Source: Lactiplantibacillus fabifermentans DSM 21115 (lineage in GTDB: Bacteria > Bacillota > Bacilli > Lactobacillales > Lactobacillaceae). Taken from it: a stretch of DNA of 64,000 nt. Positions 26,505-34,919 of the stretch are shown here, piece by piece. How positions within the stretch are numbered: position 1 is the first letter of the stretch; every line of letters starts with the position of its first letter. The notes below the pieces were generated by a model. It saw only the letters and a list, made by a program, of their open reading frames with translations. It searched no databases and was not told where the DNA came from. The position numbers and the translations under genes are program-made. The stretch lies in NCBI RefSeq assembly GCF_000498955.2, contig NZ_AYGX02000070.1, positions 1 to 64,000 of the forward strand. The letters run 5' to 3'.

Positions 26505-27122
26505 TTGAAAGCCTTACTAACACTAACCACCCTCACAAGTTTCACGGCCCTAACTCTCGCCGGCTGTGGCACCACTACCAAACAGTCACCAGTTACCACG
26601 AAAAAAGCCACCGTGACCAAAGTTGCCCAGCATCCGACTAAATCACCCGACCCAACCGAACCACTAGATACTTATCATCAAATCAAGCTGAACCAAACTA
26701 CCTTGGCAGAGGTCAAAGCCAAATACGGCGCACCCACGCTCAGTCAAACGCTACCAGCCGATGACCAATCCGCTGAAACCGATTATCATTGGAAAAACAT
26801 CAAAATGGGCGGTCATTTCGTCGATGTCGGCCTAATCGTGCACAACAATCGTGTGGTTGCCAAAGGCTATGAAACGCTGACCATCAAAAACGACCCGCAA
26901 GTGCTTAAAGATAAAGCGCGGAGCTTCAAAAAGGGCGACACGGCTCAGGCGGTGTTGGCCAAGTTCGGGATGGCGAGTGCCGAACAAATTACTCTTCAAC
27001 CAAACGGCAACACCACCCGCACCCTGAAATTTCTATATCAAAATGAACAACAAGCAGATTCTTGGGAAGTGGGCTTCGAATTCAAGAATGATCACATTAC
27101 CGATATGTTCCAACTACATTAA
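26505..27122 (+). CDS. Lipoprotein with two SmpA/BamE-like repeats
   Basis: A 205-aa lipoprotein. The TTG start at 26505 follows GGAGGAACTC. The signal peptide ends in the lipobox LAGC, so Cys20 should be lipidated and anchored outside the membrane. After a Thr/Lys-rich linker, two similar modules appear, IKLNQTTLAEVKAKYGAPT and FKKGDTAQAVLAKFGMASA, each typical of the SmpA/OmlA (DUF3862-like) fold. It appears monocistronic. The role is unknown. Confidence 0.8.
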   Translation: MKALLTLTTLTSFTALTLAGCGTTTKQSPVTTKKATVTKVAQHPTKSPDPTEPLDTYHQIKLNQTTLAEVKAKYGAPTLSQTLPADDQSAETDYHWKNIKMGGHFVDVGLIVHNNRVVAKGYETLTIKNDPQVLKDKARSFKKGDTAQAVLAKFGMASAEQITLQPNGNTTRTLKFLYQNEQQADSWEVGFEFKNDHITDMFQLH

Positions 27123-27509
27123 CGAACCGCATATTAATGGCTAAACACCCAACATCATTGCAGCACTTCATTGGTAAGCAAGATTCTGGGAAAAACTTTC
27201 GGATACTGGTCAATTGCCGCTGACCTACAGCTAAATTACGACTATCGTTTAGACACAACTAAGGAGTCACCACTAGCACATAAAATAGTGGTGACTCCTT
27301 AGTTATACTGTTCAAAAAATATGTGCCGTTAAGAAAAACATCCCGGAAACAGGTTAACTTGCTGGAGGTCAACATTCGAAGACCACTTGATCTTACAGAG
27401 CTAATCTTAGTATGTTTTGATCAATGTTTTATCTGGTTGACTCGTTCTAAAAGTGGCATCACCGGCAGTTGTTGCCCAGTTGCCACCCGGCCGATGATTT
27501 TATGGGATT
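27123..27509. other. Intergenic region with a 19-bp perfect hairpin
   Basis: Arms 27257-27275 and 27286-27304 (AACTAAGGAGTCACCACTA and its exact complement) surround a 10-base loop. No T-run follows on either strand, so it is not a classical terminator, though it may still end the lipoprotein transcript. No ORF with a ribosome binding site is present. Confidence 0.5.
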
Positions 27510-28151
27510 TCAAGCATCGCGGCTTTGAATCACCGCTAAAACGCCCGTATCAAAGCTAAACTGCCCGCTCGTCCCGACAAATTCGTTTGACGCCCATGAA
27601 ATGGGATAGTCATTGTGCGCGGCTTGTAGTTGATACTTTTCGTCGGGTAATGTCAGGTGCATCGGCATCAACGGCACAAACGCCAAATAACGTTTGTCCG
27701 CTTCCTTAGCGAGCGTGTACGTCCCGGGTAAAAAGTATTGGACCGTATTTTGCCGGTCAATAATTTTAATTTTCGGCGCCAACTGCCGGAAAAACGGGTC
27801 TAAGACGAGCCACAAATTGGCTAACAAGTGGTCTAACCGGCCACCCGTCGCCCCATAAAGGTGTAATTCGTCCGGCGCATACGTTTCAAAAATTGATTTA
27901 ACCGCTAATTGCGTATCGGTATGGTCCTGGTCCGGCTTCACGATAACCGCGCCGTCTAACGAGTCTTTAACGAGCGCCAACTCCGCAGCATCAATCGAGT
28001 CAAAGTCCCCCACGACCATCACTGGTTTGATGCCACCTTTAACGAGCCGCAACGCGCCGCGGTCAGCGCCGACCCACGGCCCGGGAATTTGCATTAAATC
28101 TACTGGCCAATTTTCGGTTGGTCCCCCCACAAGTAAATTTATCGTGGTCAT
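27510..28151 (-). CDS. thiN: Thiamine pyrophosphokinase
   Basis: A 213-aa kinase that makes thiamine diphosphate from thiamine and ATP. The GADRGALRLVKGG and VVGDFDSID motifs with the Mg-binding Asp residues and DHTDTQLAV are diagnostic, and GATGGRLDHLLANL closes the active site. Its ATG overlaps the rpe stop codon, so the two are translationally coupled. Confidence 0.94.
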   Translation of the reverse strand: MTTINLLVGGPTENWPVDLMQIPGPWVGADRGALRLVKGGIKPVMVVGDFDSIDAAELALVKDSLDGAVIVKPDQDHTDTQLAVKSIFETYAPDELHLYGATGGRLDHLLANLWLVLDPFFRQLAPKIKIIDRQNTVQYFLPGTYTLAKEADKRYLAFVPLMPMHLTLPDEKYQLQAAHNDYPISWASNEFVGTSGQFSFDTGVLAVIQSRDA

Positions 28152-28804
28152 TAGTTAGTCGCCACCTTCAAGTCTTCAATCCGTTGCGCCGGATCATCGC
28201 TGTCATAAATATATGAGCCAGCAACCGCGACCGTTGCCCCCGCATCATAACATTTTTTAACCGTGACATCGTTAACGCCACCGTCAACTTCAATATCAAA
28301 GTCATAACCGTTTTTTTGCTTCAAGGCATCGAGGGCGGCAATTTTGGTGACCATCGCATCTAAGAAATGTTGCCCACCAAAACCAGGGTTAACGGTCATG
28401 ATTAAGACTTGATCAACTAATGGCAATAACCCTTCAATCATGTTCAACGGGGTCCCGGGGTTGACGACTACTTCCGCTTTAGCACCGGCTTGTTTGATTA
28501 ATTGAAGCGCGTGATAAATATGTTGCGTACTTTCCACATGGACCCCAATTAAATCCGCGCCGGCCTGCGCAAATTGTTCCACAAACCGTTCCGGATCCAC
28601 AATCATTAAATGACAATCTAAGGTCAATGAAGTTAACGGCCGTAATGCTGCCACGGTGCTCATCCCAAAGGACAAGTTCGGCACAAATTGCCCATCCATG
28701 ACATCAATATGCAAGCTGTCCGCACAAGCTTGTTCAACCATTTGAACATCGCGTTGTAAATTTGCAAAATCTGCACTCAAAATTGAAGGCGCCACTTTAA
28801 TCAT
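28151..28804 (-). CDS. rpe: Ribulose-phosphate 3-epimerase
   Basis: A 217-aa TIM-barrel enzyme interconverting ribulose-5-P and xylulose-5-P in the pentose phosphate and phosphoketolase pathways. APSILSADFANL, HIDVMDGQFVPN with metal ligands, and MTVNPGFGGQHF are all canonical. rsgA ends 10 bp upstream, and thiN follows with overlap. Confidence 0.96.
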   Translation of the reverse strand: MIKVAPSILSADFANLQRDVQMVEQACADSLHIDVMDGQFVPNLSFGMSTVAALRPLTSLTLDCHLMIVDPERFVEQFAQAGADLIGVHVESTQHIYHALQLIKQAGAKAEVVVNPGTPLNMIEGLLPLVDQVLIMTVNPGFGGQHFLDAMVTKIAALDALKQKNGYDFDIEVDGGVNDVTVKKCYDAGATVAVAGSYIYDSDDPAQRIEDLKVATN

Positions 28805-28814
28805 TTTTATTCAC

Positions 28815-29711
28815 TCACTTTTTCTTATTATAGATGACTTTTTTATTTTTAATCGTTTCATAAAATTGTAAGTAATTGTCGTAGCGACTGGCTAAAACTT
28901 CGCCAGCAGCTAAAGCTTCCTTGACGGCACAATGTGGTTCATTGATATGCACGCAACCGCGGTACTTACAGTCAACACTCAAGCGGACGAACTCCGGAAA
29001 ATAATGGGTCAAATCAGTCGCCGGAATATCAAAGACTTCGTACGAAGAAAAGCCCGGCGTATCAGCAACTAGGCCGTCAGCCACTTCAATTAAGCTCACT
29101 TTACGCGTCGTATGTTTCCCACGATTTAAAGCTTGTGAAATTTCACCAGTCGCCAAATCCAAGCCTGGTTGCAAATGATTTAACAACGTCGACTTGCCAG
29201 CCCCAGTTTGCCCCATGACAACTGCCACGTGACCAGCGAGCGCTTGCTTGACCGCCGTTAGCGTATCCGCTTCAAAGGCGTGACGACCCATAATCACTTG
29301 ATAACCGATTTTTTCATAGGCCGCTGCCAATTTTTGCCGCTCAGCGTAGATTTCATCTGACAGTAAGTCGGTTTTGGTCATATAAATGACCGAATGAACG
29401 CCGGCAACTTCTAGGGCCACCAACTGACGATCCAACAAGTTCGTCGAAAATTCTTGTTCAGTGGTTGCGGTGACCACAATTGCCAAATCAACATTGGCAA
29501 CTGGTGGGCGCACCAATTCATTTTCCCGATCCAAAATTTTTAATAAATAACCTTCTTGCGGCGTCGTACTTTCAAACTCTACTTGGTCACCGACTAACGG
29601 CGTAATTTTACGTTTACGGAAATTTCCCCGCGCGCGGGTTCGATAGAGTTGGCCGTCAGCGTAAATATCGTAAAAACCACTCAGCGATTGTCGAATTTGT
29701 CCAATTTTCAA
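28815..29711 (-). CDS. rsgA: Ribosome small subunit GTPase RsgA
   Basis: A 298-aa circularly permuted GTPase that checks 30S maturation. An N-terminal OB fold precedes TKTDLLS (G4), [14 protein letters not shown] (G1) and DTPGFSSY (G3), and a C-terminal zinc region has [17 protein letters not shown]. It starts with TTG at 29711 after AAGGTGG. A strong terminator separates it from prkC, so it heads its own rsgA-rpe-thiN unit. Confidence 0.96.
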   Translation of the reverse strand: MKIGQIRQSLSGFYDIYADGQLYRTRARGNFRKRKITPLVGDQVEFESTTPQEGYLLKILDRENELVRPPVANVDLAIVVTATTEQEFSTNLLDRQLVALEVAGVHSVIYMTKTDLLSDEIYAERQKLAAAYEKIGYQVIMGRHAFEADTLTAVKQALAGHVAVVMGQTGAGKSTLLNHLQPGLDLATGEISQALNRGKHTTRKVSLIEVADGLVADTPGFSSYEVFDIPATDLTHYFPEFVRLSVDCKYRGCVHINEPHCAVKEALAAGEVLASRYDNYLQFYETIKNKKVIYNKKK

Positions 29712-29773
29712 ATTAGCACCACCTTATTTTTAATTTGGTACGGTCCACTTGTGTTAACAAGTCCATTGTACCA

Positions 29774-29806
29774 AAAAGAAGTCATGTGTGCGCATGACTT
29801 CTTTTT
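29774..29806. terminator. Terminator between prkC and rsgA
   Basis: AAAGAAGTCATG and CGCATGACTTCTTT pair around TGTG. T-runs on both strands make it effective for the minus-strand prkC operon. Confidence 0.85.
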
Positions 29807-31837
29807 TTATTTTGCTGCATCGTTATTCGTTACTTTTAAGTTTTCTTTCCACACCACGCCGTTGCGCACGATTCGATATTTCGCATCGCCCTTCCCGGTA
29901 AGTTGCACTGGAATGCTAACCGTCGTGTCGTGAGTAATCCCGATGTCGCGATAGACCGAGTCAAAGACATGCGTGTCATCTTGGAGATAAACTTTCACGT
30001 CATTTGCTTGACCCGCTACCGAAGTCATCGACTTATAGGGCACTTTTATCTTAACATAAAAGTTCTGGGTCGTCGCTGAACTAGGCTGGCTCCCACGAGA
30101 CATGTAAACTGTGACCGTTGAGCCCGCCCGAACGGCGCCACCGCCTTCCGGATCTTGATCGTACGAGTAACCGGCCTTCTGCTCGTCCGAATACCCTTGT
30201 TTGAAAGTAATATTCAAACCGTTGGCATTACCATAATCCAAAATATCGGCTTTGCTTTCGCCCGTCAAATCCTTTAAGTCGACGTAACGACTACCGGCAC
30301 TGACCGTCAACGTCACCGTCGTATTCGTCGGTAAAACTTGACTGCCAGCTAAGACATCTTGGCTAATAATTTGGCCTTCCGTCACGGCCGAAGTACTATA
30401 CTTTTTTTTGACGGTAAACCCCGCCGCTTTGAGGGACTTAGCGACCCCAGTATAGCTTTCGTTGACATAGTTGCCAAAACTAATCGCTTTGGCCCCACTA
30501 CTGACGACTAAGTTAATGCGTGAACGTTCTTGAACCGTCGTTTTGGCACCCGGCGTACTTTTAATCACGTGGTTCTTAGCCACACTATTGCTTTTTTCAC
30601 GCTTGATGGTCCCCACTGACAAGTGTTTCTTAGCCAGTTGGGTCGTTGCCACCACTTGGCTCAGTCCCGTTACTTTGGGGACGGTCGTGGATTGTGGTCG
30701 ACTGAGTTCCCAGCCAACCGCAATTGCGATTAAGAACAAGACAACAATCGCCCCAATGATAATCAGTCGCCGCCGCAGCGGATGGCGCTTGGACCACGAC
30801 CGCGTTGGTAATGGTTCCGGGTCCGGCGCACTCGTTGGTGCCGTTGTTGGTTGCGTGGCAGTGCTCGTCGCTGGTGCCGGTTGTGACTTGGGCATCGCTT
30901 GAGTTTTTTCTAAATCACGGTGAGCGTCAATGGCGGCGGCAATTTCCGCACTCGGCATGATTTTCGTTTCGTCATTGCCGAGGTCGTCGGGGACGAACCG
31001 TTTTTCACCGACGCGGGTACTCGACAATGTCGTCAACAAATCATTGGCCATATCCTCAACCGTTGCATAACGGTCGCGCGGATCTTTAGCCGTTGCTTGT
31101 AAGACGACGTTTTCTAACGCTTGTGGAATGGCACTGTCAAAGTCGCGGACCGACGGAATTTCATTTTGGAAATGTTTTAACGCAATCGAAACCGCCGTTT
31201 CACCTTTGAAAGGTACGGAGCCCGTCAACATTTCGTACAATATGATTCCTAACGAATAAATATCCGACTGCTTGGTCGCCATACTGCCGCGCGCTTGTTC
31301 CGGCGACAAGTAATGGACCGAACCCAAGATAGTATTCGTCTGGGTCATCGAGTGTTCGGATAAGGCCACCGCAATCCCAAAGTCCGTAATTTTAGCATTG
31401 CCTTGTTCATCTATTAAAATATTTTGCGGTTTTAAGTCCCGATGAATGATGTTATGCGCATGCGCCGTTGCCACGGCACTTAATATTTGTTCCATGATGT
31501 CAATCACTTGTTGGAGCGGCAACGGGAAGTTCTTCTTAATGTAGTTCTTTAAGTCCATCCCTTTGACGTATTCCATCACCAAGTATTGCATCCCGTTTTC
31601 TTCACCGACATCGTACAAACTAACGATGTGCGGGTGCACTAATTCGGTTGTGGCTAAAGCCTCACGTTGAAATCGTTTGATGGTTTTAGGATCATCGCGC
31701 AAATCCAATCGCAATAATTTGACCGCAACATCGCGATCCAATATTAAGTCATGCGCCAAGTAAACATTGGCCATCCCACCTTCACCTAAGGACCGGACGA
31801 TCCGATACCGTCCGCTAAGTGTGTAGTTGGGTGTCAT
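29807..31837 (-). CDS. prkC: Ser/Thr protein kinase with PASTA domains
   Basis: A 676-aa membrane kinase. The Hanks-type domain (about 10-270) has GEGGMANVYLAHD, VAVKLLR, HRDLKPQNILID and DFGIAVAL. A transmembrane helix follows at about 350-375 (IIIGAIVVLFLIAIAVGW). Three extracellular PASTA domains, starting with VPKVTGLSQVVATTQL, sense muropeptides or cell-wall precursors, and a C-terminal beta domain ends the protein. It overlaps the phosphatase gene by four bases. Confidence 0.96.
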   Translation of the reverse strand: MTPNYTLSGRYRIVRSLGEGGMANVYLAHDLILDRDVAVKLLRLDLRDDPKTIKRFQREALATTELVHPHIVSLYDVGEENGMQYLVMEYVKGMDLKNYIKKNFPLPLQQVIDIMEQILSAVATAHAHNIIHRDLKPQNILIDEQGNAKITDFGIAVALSEHSMTQTNTILGSVHYLSPEQARGSMATKQSDIYSLGIILYEMLTGSVPFKGETAVSIALKHFQNEIPSVRDFDSAIPQALENVVLQATAKDPRDRYATVEDMANDLLTTLSSTRVGEKRFVPDDLGNDETKIMPSAEIAAAIDAHRDLEKTQAMPKSQPAPATSTATQPTTAPTSAPDPEPLPTRSWSKRHPLRRRLIIIGAIVVLFLIAIAVGWELSRPQSTTVPKVTGLSQVVATTQLAKKHLSVGTIKREKSNSVAKNHVIKSTPGAKTTVQERSRINLVVSSGAKAISFGNYVNESYTGVAKSLKAAGFTVKKKYSTSAVTEGQIISQDVLAGSQVLPTNTTVTLTVSAGSRYVDLKDLTGESKADILDYGNANGLNITFKQGYSDEQKAGYSYDQDPEGGGAVRAGSTVTVYMSRGSQPSSATTQNFYVKIKVPYKSMTSVAGQANDVKVYLQDDTHVFDSVYRDIGITHDTTVSIPVQLTGKGDAKYRIVRNGVVWKENLKVTNNDAAK

Positions 31838-32583
31838 TTACTGGCCACCTCGCCATCAACGGCGACAATTAAGGCCGTGATATTATCGAAACCACCCGCC
31901 GCATTGGCAAGCTTAATTAACTGTTCACATTTTTGCGTCGCCGTTAAATCATCGGCTTGCAAAACTTGGGACAATTGTTCATCCGTGACCATATTCGTCA
32001 AACCATCGGAACACAATAATAATTGGTCGCCCGGTTGCATGTGATACAAGTTCGTATCAATATCCGCATCCGGTGAGATACCTAAAGTCCGGGTGATAAT
32101 ATTTTTTTGCGGGTGTTGCCGTGCTTGTTCCGTAGAAATTTCGCCGCGCTTAACTAACTCGTTGACTAACGAATGGTCCTCGGTCAACTGTTGCAACTGG
32201 CCGTCGCGGAATAAATAGCCGCGACTGTCACCAATATTAGCCATCAAAAATTCGTCATTAAACATTAAGGCCGCGACCATCGTCGTTCCCATCCCGTTTA
32301 AATCCGAAAATTCACGCGCTTTATCAATAATATGTTGATTTTCATCTTGAACTTCGGCAGCTAACCATTTCACCGCGTCGGTTGGTTCACTAAACGTCGT
32401 GTTTTCAAAGCGATATCCCATGTGAGAGACTGCCATTTCCGACGCCACGTCGCCACCTTGATGGCCACCGATACCGTCAGCGACAATGGCAAAGTTAATG
32501 CCCGCCGCATTTTTAAAGACGCCGACATAGTCCTCATTTTCTTTGCGTTGTTGGCCAATATCCGACCGATATGCAAAATCCAC
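31834..32583 (-). CDS. stp: PP2C-type Ser/Thr phosphatase
   Basis: A 249-aa phosphatase that counteracts PrkC. ENEDYVGVF, VADGIGGHQGGDVAS and NIGDSRGYLF, followed by LCSDGLTNMV, are the metal-binding PPM motifs. Overlap with prkC ensures balanced synthesis. Confidence 0.96.
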   Translation of the reverse strand: MDFAYRSDIGQQRKENEDYVGVFKNAAGINFAIVADGIGGHQGGDVASEMAVSHMGYRFENTTFSEPTDAVKWLAAEVQDENQHIIDKAREFSDLNGMGTTMVAALMFNDEFLMANIGDSRGYLFRDGQLQQLTEDHSLVNELVKRGEISTEQARQHPQKNIITRTLGISPDADIDTNLYHMQPGDQLLLCSDGLTNMVTDEQLSQVLQADDLTATQKCEQLIKLANAAGGFDNITALIVAVDGEVASK

Positions 32584-32600
32584 CGTTCACCACTCCACTG

Positions 32601-33944
32601 TTATTTTTTTCGTAAACAAGCAATGAAAAAGCCATCTGATAAGTAATCATCCGGATAGATCGATAAGGTGTCGGTCGTACGGTCGGCTTTTAAATTTTGT
32701 TTAGTTGCCGTTTTAATCAATTCAAACTCAGGATGGGCCGCTAAGAATTGATCGACGACGTCCTGGTTTTCTTGTTGCAAAATCGTACAAGTGCTATACG
32801 TCATGATACCACCTTTTTTCAAGGTTGGGGCAGTGGCCGTTAAAATCGCCAACTGAATCCGTTGTAAATTCTCGCTATCAGATAGTTGCTTTTCATAACG
32901 AATTTCTGGTTTGCGGCGAATCAAACCTAATCCAGAACACGGGGCATCGACTAAAATGCGGTCAAAATGCTGATCACCAAATTCTTCGCCAACTTTTCTA
33001 GCATCCAATTCAGTCGCCGCGACCCGGTCAGCCACATGCATCCGGGCTGCATTTTGCCCGATTAAACGGACTTTATTAGCATGAATATCTAATGCCACAA
33101 CTTCGCCACCATCATCGGCATCTAGCATCGCCGCAATCTGCGTTGTTTTGCCCCCCGGTGCCGCACACGCATCGAGCACTTGGTCACCTTGTTGCGGATC
33201 CATGGCAGCCACGGCCAGTTGGGCACTTTCGTCTTGAATAGTGAACATCCCGTACTTCATCGCTTCAGTCGTCACCGCTTGGCCTTCAGTAACCACTAAC
33301 CCTAATGGTGAAATTTCACTTGGTTCAACCGTTAAGCCTTCATTAGTCAACGCGGACGTCACATCAGCTAAGTCGGAAACCGCCGTATTGACCCGTAAGG
33401 ATTGCTTGGCGGGTTGGTTCAATGAGGCAATGATACTTTGCATCTTTGCATCGCCCACTTGGTCCCGTAACGTTTGAATAAGCCAAACTGGAATACTGAA
33501 CATCACACTTAAGCGTTCATCAGCATCTTCAATCGCGTCAAAACTTGGCAACCCACTACGGTCCATTTGATGCAAGACGCCAGTTACAAAACGCCGAATG
33601 CCGGGGTGTCCTTTGACTTTGGCAATTTCAATCGTTTCATTAAAAACGGCCCGTTGGGGAATTTTATCCAAAAATTGCCACTGATAAACCGCACTTAATA
33701 ACAGTTCGTGCACCCATGGATCTAACTGATGAGGATGGCGCACAAATGGTTTGAGCCAATATTCCAAGGTCAACCGATGTTGAATGACCCCATAGACCAT
33801 ATTCGTTAATAAGTTAATGTCACGGCGGTCCATCGAATGTTGGTTAATAATTTGATTCAATTGTAAATTAGAATAAGCGCCATCTTTAATTTTCGCTAAC
33901 GCGGCGACCGCTAACCAGCGGGGGGTGTTGTCTACTGAACTCAT
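32601..33944 (-). CDS. rsmB: 16S rRNA (cytosine-967-C5)-methyltransferase
   Basis: A 447-aa enzyme with an N-terminal NusB-like RNA-binding domain (about 1-140) and a Rossmann methyltransferase domain. DACAAPGGKTTQIA binds SAM, and the catalytic cysteines are in DAPCSGLG and STCTILQQEN. It overlaps fmt by four bases. Confidence 0.96.
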   Translation of the reverse strand: MSSVDNTPRWLAVAALAKIKDGAYSNLQLNQIINQHSMDRRDINLLTNMVYGVIQHRLTLEYWLKPFVRHPHQLDPWVHELLLSAVYQWQFLDKIPQRAVFNETIEIAKVKGHPGIRRFVTGVLHQMDRSGLPSFDAIEDADERLSVMFSIPVWLIQTLRDQVGDAKMQSIIASLNQPAKQSLRVNTAVSDLADVTSALTNEGLTVEPSEISPLGLVVTEGQAVTTEAMKYGMFTIQDESAQLAVAAMDPQQGDQVLDACAAPGGKTTQIAAMLDADDGGEVVALDIHANKVRLIGQNAARMHVADRVAATELDARKVGEEFGDQHFDRILVDAPCSGLGLIRRKPEIRYEKQLSDSENLQRIQLAILTATAPTLKKGGIMTYSTCTILQQENQDVVDQFLAAHPEFELIKTATKQNLKADRTTDTLSIYPDDYLSDGFFIACLRKK

Positions 33945-34891
33945 TTCGTAATTACCTGCTCTCCGGTCGCAAATTTATCAGCAGCCCCATTTAAATAGTC
34001 GGTAATCGTCATTTTCGGTTTACCGGCGGGTTGTAAAGTTTTAACAGCTAAGGCGGTCCCATTTGCAGCGGCAATCACTAATTCGTGTTTCGCTTTGCGA
34101 ACCACTTGTCCGGCAGCTTGACTGACTGTTTCCGTCAATGGCGTTACTTCCCAGAACTTGGTCCGTTTGCCGTCCATCATGGCGTAGGCAATCGGCGCTG
34201 GCCGCATACCGCGAACTTGGTTATCGATCTGTTCAGCGGTCTTGTTGAAGAAATCCAAGACTTCTTGTTCCGGTTGGATATTTGGTGCAAAGGTCACTTC
34301 ATCTTCCGGTTGTGGCGTCGCGGTAATTTCGCCCGCAATTAATTTAGGCAAGGTTGCTAAGAGTAAATCGCGACCAACCACGCTCAACTTGTCAAACATG
34401 GTCCCAGTATCATCATCTTTTTCAATCGGGATTGCTTGTTGCGCCAACATATCCCCGGCGTCCATCTTCTTGACCATATAAATAATGGTAATCCCAGTTT
34501 CTTTTTCACCGTTAATGATGGAATATTGGACTGGTGCCCCGCCACGATATTTAGGCAATAGCGAGCCATGCACGTTCACGGCTGCCAACTTAGCGGCTTT
34601 GAGTAACTTCGTTGGTAAAAATTGACCGAAGGCGGCCGTCACGATCAAATCCGGTTGTAAGTCGATGATGCGTTGCATTTCGGCACTGCCACCGATTTTT
34701 TCTGGTTGTAACACCTCAATACCATGTTCGACTGCAACTTGTTTGACGGGAGAAGCCGTCAAAACGTGCTTACGACCCACACGGCGGTCGGGCTGGGTCA
34801 CGACGGCTAATACATCGTAACCGGTATCGATTAAACTAGCTAAAATCGGCGCAGCAAATTGCGGCGTCCCCATAAAAACAATTGATGTCAT
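33941..34891 (-). CDS. fmt: Methionyl-tRNA formyltransferase
   Basis: A 316-aa enzyme that formylates initiator Met-tRNA. The N-terminal domain starts IVFMGTPQFAAPIL and holds VNVHGSLLPKYRGGAPVQ with the catalytic Asn/His/Asp group; the C-terminal OB domain begins near residue 205. priA is 28 bp upstream. Confidence 0.96.
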   Translation of the reverse strand: MTSIVFMGTPQFAAPILASLIDTGYDVLAVVTQPDRRVGRKHVLTASPVKQVAVEHGIEVLQPEKIGGSAEMQRIIDLQPDLIVTAAFGQFLPTKLLKAAKLAAVNVHGSLLPKYRGGAPVQYSIINGEKETGITIIYMVKKMDAGDMLAQQAIPIEKDDDTGTMFDKLSVVGRDLLLATLPKLIAGEITATPQPEDEVTFAPNIQPEQEVLDFFNKTAEQIDNQVRGMRPAPIAYAMMDGKRTKFWEVTPLTETVSQAAGQVVRKAKHELVIAAANGTALAVKTLQPAGKPKMTITDYLNGAADKFATGEQVITK

Positions 34892-34919
34892 CTAAAAAAT
34901 TCCTCCTAACCCACTTGGT

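Noticed and set aside
27323-27559. A 78-aa plus-strand frame overlapping the 3' end of thiN
   Set aside because: No ribosome binding site, and the last 50 bp are antisense to a well-supported gene.
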